This document shows, piece after piece, positions 1-10,226 of a DNA stretch of 58,082 nucleotides. The notes under the pieces were generated by a model, which did not search any database, was not told where the DNA came from, and saw only the letters and a program-made list of their open reading frames with translations. The stretch covers positions 1 to 58,082 of the forward strand of contig JAENRP010000283.1 of the NCBI GenBank assembly GCA_024741835.1. Direction: 5' to 3'. The first letter of the stretch is position 1; each line of letters starts with the position of its first letter. The translations under genes were made by a program, and so were the position numbers. The DNA is from Diplocarpon mali. Its lineage: Eukaryota; Ascomycota; Leotiomycetes; Helotiales; Drepanopezizaceae.

Positions 1-2630
1 TAGTTAAAGCTAATAGCTATTAGGTCTAATAACGCATTAGAGATTAAGGTAAAGCTTAATAAATAGGCAAAATAAGGAGTTTATTATAAACTAACTATAA
101 TATACAAAGGTTCCTATTAGAATAGCATCGCTAAGCGAAGCATCTAGCAAGCAGAGACTAACTATCGCGCTCTATTGCAAGATGCTAACCTACTATTAGA
201 ATTCTAGGACCTTGCGATTAAGGCAGACGTATACCTGCGAAATAGAATAGGTAGTAAACTAATAGTTAATAGCACTCGAATATTATTATATAAGGTATAT
301 TTTAAATAGAAACTAAGCTTAGACTATATTTACGTCTTTAAAAGCGTCTGCTACTCTTATATTAGCTTAAAGTCCTAGCCCGCAGGTATAAAGAGTAAGA
401 AGCTAATAGACTAAGGTAGAGAATATATATTTGTTAAATATATTAAATAGATAATAAAGTAATAGATAGTATATACGCTAGATCTAGGGTAAGTAATTAT
501 ATCCTTAGTAGTTAAATTCGATAAATCTCGAAATAAGAAGGAGCTATTCTTAAAGCTCTACATACTTAAAGATTCGCAAAGTATATCACTTAATAGTAAT
601 ATTATTAAGTTAAATTAATAACCCCTTTCTTTAAGCTTAGGTATATTAAGCGCACTTACTAATCGACGACCTACTAATCGCTTAAAGGCCGAATAGACTA
701 TTCTTATTATCTGCGAACTACCTAAAGTATAGAATAACTTTAATATTATCATCCCTTTAATTAAAGCACTTATAGTAAAGGATATTCCTAAAATAGGTAT
801 AAGTAATAATAAGCCTTTACTATTAGAAAGCGGTTCCTTAGATAATAAGCCTATAGAACCTATAGCCGAACCTATGCCTTTAAAGAGGAATAGAGACCTA
901 AAATCGAAAGATACCTTAGACAAACGCGAGTTTAAGCGTATCTAAGCTATAATAGCGCATAAGATCTATAAGCTCAAACTTTAATAGAGCTTTAATAAAG
1001 ATAATGCGTTCTTAACCACTAAGAGGATAATAAAAATCTCTCTTCTAAAGATATATAATAAAGCTATTAATAACCTAGAGAATAAAGTAGTATAAAATAA
1101 GGCAATCTAAGAGGAGATAAGCTCTTTTATTACAAATGGTATATAAATAGAGGAACTAATGCTAAAGGACGTGAACTTAGTATTAACAAAGTGGGTCTTT
1201 ACAATTAAGATATATGCAAATAGGACCCTAAAACGTTATAAGGCAAGGCTTATAGCTAAGGGCTTCTCCTAATAGTATGGAGAAGACTACTTCGATACAT
1301 TTACGCCAATAGTTCATATAGACACCCTTTGCATATTTATAGCAATAGTAGCCGCTAAGGACCTTAAATGCAAATAGTATAATATTAAAAATACATTTAT
1401 TAAAGCGATTATAAAGGAATAGATTTTTCTCTCCTAACCTAATAGTATTCTTATATACGCTAGCTACTCTTTCTATATACTTCGCAGTATCTATAGGCTT
1501 AAATAATCAGCCTATGATTAGAACCTCTTATATAGCTCTACTTTAGTAAAAATAGGATTTATTCAAAGCCTAGCTAACCCTTATCTATTTACTTATACTA
1601 AGTATAGAATCAAGTTACTACTATATATTAACGATATTATTATAGCTATAAAGATAACTACTTAATTAGATTAGTTCTTTATAACGATTCGGAAACGTTT
1701 TAATACTAAGGATCTAAGGGGAATTTATAAGATCCTTAGCATTTGCATTATAAGGAACCGCTCTACTTAAGAATTCTAGTTAGACTAAAAGCAGTATATT
1801 AAGAAGATCCTAAACCGAATAGGACTCTCTACTTATACTCTTAACTTTAAGCTAAAGCATACTCCAATCGAAGGAAAATATAATAAGTTAAAGCCTATTA
1901 ATAAAAATAAGTAAAAAGGAGATCTGAAAAAGTACTAATAGGATATTAGAACGATTATATATACTATAGTATATATAAGACTAGATATCGCCTTTATTAT
2001 TAAGCAACTTAGTCAGAATCTAAAGGATCTAACAATTTAATATAAGAATGCAATCAAGCGACTTAAAAGGTACCTTTAATTAATAATTATATAAAAGGTA
2101 AGATATAGACTAATGAAATATATAAGTACAAAGCTTAAGGTATATACCAATTCTAATTAAGCAAATATAAAAGGTTAGAAAAGTATATTTAAAAGCGTAG
2201 TAGTACTATATAGTAGACCTATATTATAAGGAAGTAGGAAGTAGAAATCAGTAGCTATTGCAAGTACTAAGGCCGAATATATATCGATATTATTAAATTG
2301 CAAGTAAGGATTATAAATTGCTTAAGTTTTAAAAGATATAGGTTTTATTAAGTATATTAAATAAGATAGGAACTATATTAATCTTTAAACAGATAATATA
2401 AAGGCGATTGCACTTATAAAGAATCCATACTTATATAAGCGATCGAAATATATTAATATCGCCTACTACTTTATCTACAACCTTATTATAAAGAATAAGT
2501 TATCGATTACCTATATCCTAACCGATCGAATAGTAGCAAATGGATTTATAAAGCTACTAGAGATAGTTGCAAAGTTTAAAGCATTTAAAGATATACTAGG
2601 ATTATAGAAGATAGTAGGGGCTTAGTAGGC
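1..2630 (+). pseudogene. A1 Copia pol remnant (IN C-term, RT, RNase H)
   Basis: Degraded polyprotein of a Ty1/copia element. Around 300-360 lies the post-integrase stretch corresponding to the family's L-R-V-F-G-C segment. RT starts near 1170 (W-V-F-T-I-K, then K-A-R-L-I-A-K-G-F at about 1240-1270, then Y-G-E-D-Y-F-D-T-F). The RT active site near 1622-1650 reads L-Y-I-N-D-I-I-I-A. The family norm is YVDD, so one catalytic aspartate is lost by GAT to AAT. The R-x-D-I-A-F segment is near 1980. RNase H has A-S-T-K-A-E-Y near 2260-2280 and the K-N-x-x-x-x-x-R-S-K-Y-I-N-I segment at about 2420-2460. Stops are almost all TAA/TAG, and there is no obvious frameshift. Confidence 0.85.
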
Positions 2631-2638
2631 TTAAGGAC

Positions 2639-2730
2639 GACTCCTGGGCCTGCCTTGCGAATTAAGTCACGTAGTCTTATAAAGGAATGCTTTTGGAAAT
2701 TTGACTCCTAGTCCCGCCTTACGAGTAGAA
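2639..2730 (+). repeat. A-family 3' non-coding repeat, two units
   Basis: Two units about 64 bp apart, each opening with GACTCCTRG. They lie between the end of RNase H and the 3' LTR. The same block has three units in A2, A3 and A7 and two in A6, so copy number varies between copies. The unit core resembles the repeat coded inside the A polyprotein. Confidence 0.65.
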
Positions 2731-2864
2731 TTAGTGATTTTAATAGAGGTTACTATTGATTAATTATTTTTAATTTAAAGAGATACTTAGGAGTTGGATT
2801 AGCGCAAAAGGATAGTTATTATTTTCCTAACTATAGGTCAATCGGAGTAAAGTCTAAGTAAGGG

Positions 2865-3059
2865 TATTAAGATAGGTGATATAGCTATCACTCTAATATA
2901 TTATCATATGACCCTACTACTTAATTAGTAGGATATTGATACATATATAGCTATAAGGAAGAAAGGGGTAACCTTCCTTCCTTAACTCTTACTAATATAT
3001 CAACTATCGACCTTTAGAAGCCTCCTTTACCTACTGCGCCGACTTACTTAAGCTCAATA
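2865..3059 (+). repeat. LTR A, 3' LTR of A1
   Basis: A 195-bp LTR. It starts TATTAAGATAGGTGAT, the RIP form of the TGTTGAGATGGGTGAT start kept at 46316 and 51700, and ends CTTAAGCTCAATA (canonical end ...CAACA). A short purine tract AGTAAGGG precedes it and serves as the polypurine tract. Exactly the same length is found at 18764, 25917, 31921, 46316, 47891, 51700 and 57612. Confidence 0.9.
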
Positions 3060-3389
3060 AATTTGATAAATACTCAATATATAATATAAGAGAAGTACAA
3101 CTGCAGGAAAGACCTTAGAATAAGAGGCTAGCACATAGTGCTATAAGCTCAATAAGACCTATAAGGCCAGTAGATATTACTAAAAGACCTCTTATAAGAG
3201 TTATAGAAAGGCTAGTATATAAAACTAAGAGAGTATATAGTACTAAAAGACCTGCAACATTAGAGTTATTAGAAAATAGGCAAATCTATAGCAATAAAGC
3301 TGAAGTAAGAGGTACTAAACCTTAAAGGGTGATAGAAAACATCCCTAAAGCGTCTAATTAACGCATTCTAAAGCAAATAGAGACTCTTA

Positions 3390-5128
3390 CCTTACGGTAT
3401 GGCAGGAAGCTAAAGCTAAAATAAGTATTTGGCGAGATTAATACTTAAGAGAGTATATTAACCTCTATAGGAAATCAACCAACTATTCCTATAGAGGTAA
3501 TATTAGTATATGATACGCTAAGTTAAAATCCAAAAGAATAGAGAGAAGCAATACTTAATGAATTCGAAGCTATAAAATCAGCAGGAACCTTTAAAATAAT
3601 ATTAGGTAAACCTCCTATTAAGAGAAAGCTAATAAAATCGAGATTAGTTCTACGAAATAAGATTATAAATAGAGTATTAGTAAGAAGGAAGGCTCGAATC
3701 GTACTAAAAGGCTATAAGCAATAGTATAAGGTAGATTACTTCGATACTTTTACTAGCATTATTAGGCATACAACTCTACAAGTTCTACTCGCCTTTGCAG
3801 CCTCGAAAGACCTAGAAATCGAGCAAATCGATATTAATACAGCCTTCTTAAACGCATACTTAGCTAAAGACGTATATATAGCACTACTAAACGACGAATG
3901 CGACCTATTCTATAAATTATACCCTTAACTTCGAGGAAAACAAGCCTATATTAAGCTTCTAAGGTCATTATATAGCCTAAAACAAGCACCTCGAGAATAG
4001 TGGCTATTAGTCAAAGATGAAATGGAGAAGGCTGGCCTATAAAGCGCTAAAGCAGATCCAAATCTATTTATATAGGAAAATCAAGCTGATAATACAACTA
4101 CATATATATTAATCTTTATAGATAATATGCTAATTATCGGAAAATAATAAGATTGCGATTACCTTAAAAAGAAGATTCTCAATACTTAAAAAGGAAAAGA
4201 CCTAGGGCCAATTAGCACCTTCATTAGAATACAAGTTAAATAAGATCGCAAGGCTAGAATGCTACAAATCTACTAAACAGACTATATTAAGAAGATTCTT
4301 AATAGATTTAGAATAGCTAATTGCAAAAGGAATAACCTACTAGCCTTAGCTAGTATAGTATTAAGGAAATTAAGTATAGATAAAGCTTATACTAATAAGC
4401 TACTATAACTTAATAATATCTTACTTTACTAGCAGATTATAAGAAGCGTTATATATCCCTCAAACCTTATAAGGCTAGATATCTCCTATATTATTGGCCA
4501 ATTGGCATAGTATATGGCAACCCTTTTATAAGATCACCTCTAAGCTATAAAACCCCTCCTGCGATACTTACAAAAGACCGCCGAAGATGGAATTACATAT
4601 GGAAAAGGCGAAGCAAATCAATTTAACGCTTATACAGATGCCACTTAAGCTATAGAGAACGATAGGAAGTCATTCTAAGGCTGGCTTATTAAGTATAATA
4701 GAGGAATCGTTAGCTAGGCTGCGAATAGGCAAAAATCTACTTCTCTAAGTAGTGAATAAGCTAAGATAATGGCGGCTTTTAACAGCTTAAGAGAGGTAGC
4801 TTAGATGCTAAAGCTATTCGCCGACCTTAATATACAACTCGATTAATTACCTTATTTATGGCTCGATAACAAAGGAGCGAGATCTCTTACTAAAGAACGA
4901 AAATTTTCAGCTAAATTAAAGCATATCGACGTTTAATACTTTTATATAAGAGACGATATGGTAGCTAAAGGCAAGATGATAGTAGCTTATATACCCGGAA
5001 ACGATAATATGGCAGATTCCCTTACAAAAGCTCTGCCAGGACCCGCTTTCGAAAAATACAAGGGTTATATAGGCCTACCAGAGCGAAAATCGACAAAAGA
5101 AGGCTATATAAAGGAAGGAAACCCATAA
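3390..5128 (+). pseudogene. B Copia pol remnant (RT and RNase H)
   Basis: This is the best preserved polyprotein piece in the window. A stretch of about 100 codons ahead of RT reads into E-F-E-A-I-x-S-A-G-T-F near 3560-3590. RT follows: R-K-A-R-I-V-L-K-G-Y (about 3690), D-Y-F-D-T-F (about 3740), Q-I-D-I-N-T-A-F-L-N-A (about 3820-3850), S-L-Y-S-L-K-Q-A-P-R-E (about 3970-4000), and the active-site box F-I-D-N-M-L-I-I-G near 4115-4140 (family F/Y-V-D-D, second Asp changed to Asn). RNase H follows with Y-T-D-A-T (about 4630), S-E-x-A-K-I-M-A-A (about 4750), D-N-K-G-A (about 4865) and A-Y-I-P-G-N-D-N-M-A-D-S-L-T-K-A-L-P near 4985-5040. Roughly twenty TAA/TAG interrupt the frame. Gag, PR and IN are missing. 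Confidence 0.9.
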
Positions 5129-5393
5129 GAAGATCATATAAATGGAGGAAACCTATAGGAAGGCTATATACAGGGAGGAAATCTATAATACGACTATATA
5201 AAAGGGTGAAAAGCTATAATATAGCTAAGTCAGAGGTACTCTTGTACTATAACGCACGTTTTGATACTGCGGGGCGGCTGAACTCCATATAAGGGAGACG
5301 TAGGCGCCATATACTAGAGAGTATATTGTAGGAGTTAATGAGGCCTAGACTATACAAAAAAAAAAAAAAAAACTCTGAGTTCTATAGAGCTTT

Positions 5394-5530
5394 GTAGTAG
5401 GGGGCATGTTAGAAATATACAAGGTACGGAGATTACCGCACGGAGCGGAGGCTAAGGCTTGGTAAGCCTACCTTGTATATATACTACTTCAGCTCTCTAG
5501 AACTAGAATCTACACCTTTCGATTCTGTCA
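5394..5530 (+). repeat. Polypurine tract and 3' LTR of element B
   Basis: The purine-rich run ending GTAGGGGGCA abuts an LTR that begins TGTTAGAAATATACAAGG at 5407. The LTR contains the inverted pair ATACAAGG...CCTTGTAT and probably ends near GATTCTGTCA (5530). The start is firm. The end is uncertain because no matching second LTR or TSD is visible. Confidence 0.6.
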
Positions 5531-5770
5531 AGAAACTTGCGAGTTCTGGGATTAAGAAGAATAAGACGCAATTAAGACAAGCCAAAATAAATTAGGGAAG
5601 TTGAATAAGCAATCATCTCTATGCTGAGAGCAAAGCATGGCTGGGAGAACAAAATGGATAATCTGATATATTACCGAATCTTGCGTAGGATTGCTTATAG
5701 CCAGTATTTATTTGTTTTCTTCATATTGCTATTATCTGAATTGCAGGGTATGCATAGACGAGCTTGAGAA
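5531..5770. other. Islet with little RIP, possibly unique DNA
   Basis: About 240 bp with ordinary CpA and TpG frequency (for example CAATCATCTC, GCATGG, GGATAATCTG), unlike its surroundings. It matches nothing else in the window and has no convincing reading frame. It lies between two LTR B termini. The simplest reading is original single-copy host DNA that escaped RIP. Confidence 0.5.
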
Positions 5771-5834
5771 TGTTAGAATATACAAAAATTGGCTTATGTA
5801 ATCGAACCTTGTATATATACTCCTGCAGCTTTAT
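5771..5834 (+). repeat. LTR B fragment
   Basis: Begins TGTTAGAATATACAA and contains CCTTGTATATATACT and CAGCT in the same order as the LTR at 5407. It is cut at 5834 by an LTR C copy, so it is a truncated LTR of the B family or a close relative. Confidence 0.6.
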
Positions 5835-5942
5835 TATAACGATATAGAACCGCCGAAGTGCGGAATCAAGTATGGTAGCAAGAAGTGGTGCAAAAGGCGT
5901 ATTCTATAGGTCTAATATAAAGGATATAAAGAAGTTGGAGAA
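5835..5942 (+). repeat. LTR C fragment
   Basis: Starts TATAACGATATAGAACC and follows the LTR C copy at 16120 nearly base for base for about 105 bp, then breaks at GAGAAC before TGTTATAGTGCG. It has the same orientation as the copy at 16120 and is inverted relative to 7487-7793. Confidence 0.7.
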
Positions 5943-6905
5943 CTGTTATAGTGCGATAAAAGTATAGAGCTATTAGAATAGGTATAGTAGAGATAGTAGT
6001 ATAAATAAAGGCGAAATAGACTGATATAATAGATATGCTATACCTTTGCTATACCTTTCCTTTAATAGATAGAATATGACTTACTAATAGAAATCGACTT
6101 TTAGAAGTCTTAGGTTAAAGAGAGTATATTAAGAGGGAGGCTTCCTACTTTATACTTACTCTTTAGCTTTGAATTCTATAAGATTTAATAGCCTTAATCT
6201 TAATAACTTTATCGACTTATACTTTGCTTTTACTATTATATAATTTAAAGCTTATACTCCCTTTAGCCTTATAAGGCGATATAATATACTTAGCAAAGGA
6301 CTAGTACCCTTTTAAAAACCTTTCTTTCAACCGACTCTTATAATACGTAGAAGCAACTTAAAGAATAGCCTTAATATTTAATCCCTTTTTAAACTTAAGA
6401 ATCGAAAGAAGAGCTAATAGACTTAGCTAAAATAATTATTAATAATTAATAGCTTTTAGCTAACTTTAAAAGAAATTGTAGAGTCTATAAGTTAAGGCAT
6501 TTCTTAACTATAGCCCTTAGTAAGATAAACGTTATAAAAGGACCTTTTACTTTAGGAAAATCAATCTGAAGATAATAACGCTAGTACCTTTTAAGTTTAG
6601 CAACCTCTTAATTAGAAAGGATACCCTTTAAAATCCTATAGATAATAAATCCTTTATACTAGCTAACTCTATTAGCGAGCCTCGACTAACCCCCTCTTTA
6701 AAGTAAACCTTATATAATATAAAAGATATATCGACCTCCTTTAAATAAGAAGCCTTAATTCGACCTATCTTTTATACTAATATAAAGGCTAAAAGAGACG
6801 ACTTCTTTATATTACTAGGGTTTTAAACTAAAGTAGGCAAAAGATCTACTATATATAAGGATTAACTAATAGTAGAAGAACGCCTTATCGAATATTACTA
6901 CTAAT
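5943..6905. other. Unassigned RIP-mutated stretch
   Basis: It begins with TGTTATAGTGCG, which could be an LTR start, and carries TATAAATAAAGG near 6001. No second copy occurs in the window. Minus-strand frames between about 6200 and 6450 give a lysine-rich stretch that might once have coded protein, but I cannot place it in a family. It is probably an old transposon remnant. Confidence 0.35.
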
Positions 6906-7163
6906 TGTTACGACTGGCTCTGAAGCGTATAGAGGAGCGATAGTCGAATAACGCTGATTGTATTACCTTAAGAGGTACGCTATATAATGGAGAAGAAAAG
7001 ATGAAGAGGAGAGAGTCTTTAGTAGAGCTCCTTTAGAATAAGTATAGGTGCTTTACTAGCGTGCACGTGATCCAGCCACCTCGCTACCTTAGCGTGCACC
7101 TGACTTCCTATAGCCTTAGCGGCATATAATATAGCCGTATATATAATGCGGCCGGCCGTAATA
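6906..7163 (-). repeat. Gypsy 3' LTR, copy 1
   Basis: 258 bp bounded by TGTTACGAC on the plus strand and ...GTAATA at 7163 (TGTTA/TAACA termini after RIP). The inside contains two GTGCACGTGA/GCGTGCACCTGA motifs near 7059-7090 and is strongly similar to 16395-16661. The tract CTACTCCCCCCTTTT next to it is the minus-strand polypurine tract. Confidence 0.75.
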
Positions 7164-7486
7164 CTACTCCCCCCTTTTAAAAAACTGCGCCCGCGTAGTT
7201 ATATCTATAAGCGTATCGTCCTTAAGCTCCTTATAATCGTTAACTCTATTATTATATGATTTAAGCTAGCTTAATAGCGCCCTTAGTGGCCTCTTAGCTT
7301 AAGGGTTATTTTAATAGAAAGCTTAAATAGCATACGGCGCTGTTATAGCATTAGAGTATAAGTACTATTTAAGGTGTTTATTAGCTCCTTTCTACTTAAT
7401 TTGATATTTAAGCTTCTTAGCTTAAATACGAGATCTAATTACTTTTTCAATCTCCTACTCCTTCTATTTTAATAGTACTTTAATTA
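7164..7486 (-). pseudogene. Gypsy chromodomain remnant, copy 1
   Basis: The minus strand reads the tail of a Ty3/gypsy polyprotein. It has the end of the chromodomain (L-K-Y-Q-I-K-x-K-G-type segment at about 7380-7420) followed by the C-terminal F-H-x-x-x-P-x-A-K-R-P-L-R-A segment near 7260-7310. In the family the chromodomain directs integration toward chromatin carrying methylated H3K9. The frame carries RIP stops and loses its upstream half to an LTR C insertion at 7487. Confidence 0.6.
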
Positions 7487-7793
7487 TATAACGGCTGCAC
7501 CCCTAACTAGTGTAATTACCTAGGAGTACGGCGTTTTAAGGTTTTGCAATCTCGATTTGATATAGGATTATTTCAAATCGACTTTAAAGGTGTAAAAGGA
7601 TATTCTTATATAATATTATATAAATAGGCAAAGAGCCTTAAGCTATTTATATATATAAGGGAGAAGGGCTCTCTTATAAGAAGGGTTCTTCAACTTCTTT
7701 ATTTCTTTTATATTAAACTTATAGAATACGCCTTTTATACTACTTCTTACTACTATACTTAATCTTGCACTTTAGTAGTTTTATATTATTATA
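7487..7793 (-). repeat. LTR C, full-length copy
   Basis: 307 bp with inverted termini TATAACG...(C/T)GTTATA-type (unmutated TGTAACG...CGTTACA). It is the inverted counterpart of 16120-16394 and 5835-5942, and strand is given relative to those. It is inserted in gypsy copy 1. No 5-bp target duplication is visible (AATTA left, TTAAA right), so it may be one end of a larger element rather than a solo LTR. Confidence 0.65.
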
Positions 7794-8841
7794 TTAAATG
7801 AAGAAGTTCTTCTCTACTAAGGACGACTTTTAATAATATCTTACTCCTTTTGAAAATCGATTTGCGGTTATTTCGACTTTCGATAGAGTTAGGATCTTAA
7901 AGATCTTTTAAATAAATTAAAAGCTTAAGTATAGCTTATTAATTAGTATAATTAAAGAATACTTTTATTAGCTAGATTTTCTTAATTACTCCTTTTATAA
8001 AAGTATTATAAGCAGAAGTTAGGAGAGTACTACGCTATTAGAACCCTTTTTCTATAGAACCCCTTCTTAACCGAATTACTATTAAAATTAAAAATCGGTA
8101 AAATAAATTCCCTATTAGCCGGAAGTTAGTAAGTATAGAATATACCTAGTTCATTTAAGGAAGCTGCTTTTATAAAGAGTACCCTTACCCTAGCCCTTAG
8201 GGCTAGACCTTCTTCTACTGCTAAGGGCAAGGTATAATAATGCTATAACTAAGCTAATTAAGACGATTGAGACTTTTCGAACCTAAACGTCTTATAAGGA
8301 ATAGTTTTAAGCTTAAAGGAATCCTTATAATATTAAGATTAATCTAATTAATAATTGCAAAGTAAGATTAATAGGATTGCTTAAGCTATCTTTAGCTTAA
8401 AGACTTTAACTTATTAAAGCTAAGAGATAGCTTAGTGCATATATTAGATTATTAAGCGGGAATCTACTTACCTTTAATAAAGCGAGACCTAGGCTCTTTT
8501 AAAAGTTGATATAGATGCGAAATAAATAAAAATTTAACTAATTGAAAAGATCACCCCCTTTAATAATAGGACTTCCTTAATATATAAGTAGTAGTTAGCA
8601 TTAGTTTAAGACCGTTTATAAATTAATACCGACTTATACTTAAATAAGCGAGCTCGCTAAGCTCTTATTTAAGGATCTATTATAAGATAAGCCCAAATAT
8701 ACCTCAAACCCTAATACCTTTTAGAAACTAACCCTTTTTAAAATTATTAGGAAATAGTAGAACTATTAAGTAGTTACTTTTTAATTAGCTAAAAGGTAGA
8801 CCTATTCTAATCTACTTTCTATTACCTCTATATAAGAGAAG
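7794..8841 (+). other. Unassigned RIP-mutated stretch, possibly gag-like
   Basis: About 1 kb with no second copy in the window. On the plus strand an ATG at 7797 opens M-K-K-F-F-S-T-K, and lysine/arginine-rich codons continue with stops about every 15-20 codons to 8500, which is compatible with a decayed Gag. Element D is inserted at its right end, and the host sequence resumes at 16047. No zinc knuckle was found, so the Gag reading is a guess. Confidence 0.3.
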
Positions 8842-9013
8842 TGTCGTGCTGTATTTAGAGGTGGATTCTCAGTAGTGGCAGAAGCTTGTAAAATTCTACT
8901 TTAATTGTATATCTGAGCTCCCTTTATAGAAGTGCTCCGTGGCCACTTCAGGGGTATATTACATAAGCCAGTCCTCAGAGGCCTCAGTGCCTGAGGCTCC
9001 TTATAGCGCAATA
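8842..9013 (-). repeat. LTR D, 3' LTR
   Basis: 172 bp. On the plus strand it starts TGTCGTGCTGTATTTAGAGG at the outer edge and ends GCGCAATA at the inner edge. ATACCCCTTAGG next to it is the polypurine tract on the minus strand. It matches 15875-16046 over its whole length. The outer edge is unmutated, whereas the inner edge shows CpA to TpA. Confidence 0.9.
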
Positions 9014-9301
9014 TACCCCTTAGGTAAGAAGCAGCTCCTAGCTGGGCTTAGCTATAACTAGCGCTAGATCTAGTATATAAGACTCCTTTATTATGCTCCT
9101 TAGCTTTTAGAATAATGAAAATTACTTAATAAAGCTGTAATAAATAAAAGAGGAAGCGCGGTTCTAAGTGCTTCCTTTATAGAATAGAAGCTAAATCAGG
9201 TGATAAAGGAAAGTTAATAAAGGTAGTACGCTTATAAAAGTATGCGTTTTTCCCTTATAAAGCTTTCCTTCTTTATACTTCTTTAAATAATCACTTTAAA
9301 A
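9014..9301. other. Element D sequence between 3' LTR and the GC-richer block
   Basis: Inside element D, between its polypurine tract and the block from 9302 on. I see no confident coding frame or repeat in it. Confidence 0.5.
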
Positions 9302-10226
9302 TGGAGAATAGCAATAACAACTCTAAGAAGCGCCTTATTAGGGCTACTATTATAAGCTTCCTAATTATACTCCCTTACTCCTATTAAAGACTTATAGCGA
9401 AGTCGTTATACTCAAATACAGCTTAGAGCTTTTTAGCGCGGTAGATAGTAAGAGGATAACGACGCGCTTAAGACGTTTGATATAGTAATACTCTTAAGAG
9501 GGAGCGCGCCCCTTCCCTTCCTCGCCACCCCTTAGGCCGTGGTTCCTAGAATACCGGCGGTCCCTTCCGCAGCTCCCTCCTTTTGCCATAAGCTAGAGCA
9601 GGGGCTAATAAGGAATATACTATATAAAGGGTGCGTTTAAAGCTTCTTAGCTAGGAAGTCGGCTAGTATATACTTTAATAGTATAGTAGGAGTATGCTAC
9701 TTTTATTATATAAAAGGAGGCTACGTATATTAAAAGCTTCCTATTAGCGCTTTAAAGGCATAGGAAGATTACATATTCTTATTAAAGGAGAATAATAGTA
9801 ATACTATAGTATATTCTTAAGCTCTCTTTAAGTGGTTTGCTATTAATAAGCAGTTTAGGGCCTTGCTGCTATTAAGAGGAAGGTAAGAGAGGAGCTTCGG
9901 AAGGCGCGCTAGAAAGAGATAGAAGAGGTAGTATCGTCAAAGGGTATATTAATTATAAGCTTTCTTATACTATAGCTAATAGCTTCTTAGAACTAGTGGC
10001 TTAGGAGCTCCTGCTGCCGATTATGGCACCTCTTGGCCTCGCCGCCCGCCTCGCAGAGGCTTTTAAGGCTCTTGCCCCTGCGGCAGCTTATGGCATACCT
10101 ATGGTTGTTCCTAGCGTTGCTTCCTAGGCGGCTCTTAGGGCTATACTACTAAAGGAGTCGGTTGCTTCTTAATAGGAACGCGCCCTTATATTATTTATAA
10201 AGCTGTTAAAGGTTCTAATTATTTAA
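9302..10226 (+). other. Possible antisense reading frame in element D
   Basis: This lies between the end of pol (minus-strand stop at 10215-10217) and the 3' LTR. From about 9358 to a TAA at 10224-10226 one plus-strand frame runs about 290 codons interrupted only by TAA/TAG, no TGA. An ATG at 9302 opens in a neighbouring frame (M-E-N-S-N-N-N-S-K-K). The last 70 codons are alanine-rich (A-P-L-G-L-A-A-R-L-A-E-A-F-K-A-L-A-P). Its stop overlaps the pol stop tail to tail by 12 bp. Stop density is not clearly below chance for such AT-rich DNA, so coding is unproven. A comparable block sits at the same position in both F copies. Confidence 0.3.
9621..9647 (+). promoter_or_regulatory. TATA-like conserved block in element D
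   Basis: TATATAAAGGGTGCG followed by TTTAAAGCTTCT. Nearly the same block occurs at 24304 and 35444 in family F, in the same place relative to pol and the 3' LTR. If it is functional it would drive plus-strand transcription, antisense to pol. This is inference from conservation and the TATA-like string only. Confidence 0.3.

Larger units (their letters stand above)
1..3059 (+). mobile_element. Copia element A1, 3' half with 3' LTR
   Basis: This is the 3' part of a Ty1/copia LTR retrotransposon of the family called A here. The window begins inside the integrase region, so Gag, protease and the 5' LTR lie outside it. The order seen is integrase C-terminal part, linker, reverse transcriptase, RNase H, a 3' non-coding segment with two copies of a GACTCCTRGGC-type motif, and a 195-bp LTR. 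Nucleotide identity by eye with A2, A3, A6 and A7 is high throughout. It sits in Copia element B, whose sequence starts immediately after the LTR at 3060. The copy is full of TAA/TAG codons where related copies have sense codons, as expected from RIP, and is judged inactive. Confidence 0.88.
3060..5530 (+). mobile_element. Copia element B, 3' part
   Basis: This is the 3' portion of a second Ty1/copia family, interrupted at its left by A1. It includes RT, RNase H, a 3' untranslated stretch with an A18-type run near 5356-5373, a polypurine tract (TAGGGGGCA), and an LTR starting TGTTAGAAATATAC at 5407. It is less mutated than families A and F: long reading stretches survive and CpA is more common. 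No second LTR in the same insertion can be shown, because the left part is outside the window beyond A1. Confidence 0.8.
6906..7486 (-). mobile_element. Ty3/gypsy element copy 1, 3' end
   Basis: This is the 3' end of a chromodomain-bearing Ty3/gypsy retrotransposon on the minus strand. It comprises the 3' LTR (6906-7163), the polypurine tract just inside it, and the C-terminal chromodomain region. It is aligned by eye to copy 2 at 16395-17517. The element is cut at 7486 by an LTR C copy, so integrase and everything upstream are absent. Confidence 0.75.

Noticed and set aside
615..923. Minus-strand 102-codon open frame, also seen at 55298-55606 and as an 88-codon frame at 20956-21222
   Set aside because: It lies opposite the integrase-RT linker of family A. 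RIP creates TAA/TAG in the sense frame and tends to leave this antisense frame open. It is a shadow of pol repeated because the element is repeated.
5356..5373. Poly-A tail of a non-LTR element or processed gene
   Set aside because: The A run lies ahead of the polypurine tract and LTR of element B and continues its 3' untranslated region. No target duplication follows it.
5943..6905. DNA transposon gene with helix-turn-helix
   Set aside because: A minus-strand lysine-rich segment looked faintly like a transposase DNA-binding domain, but no catalytic residues or terminal inverted repeats could be found.
7487..7793. Solo LTR with target duplication
   Set aside because: The flanks AATTA and TTAAA do not match, so a simple solo LTR could not be supported.
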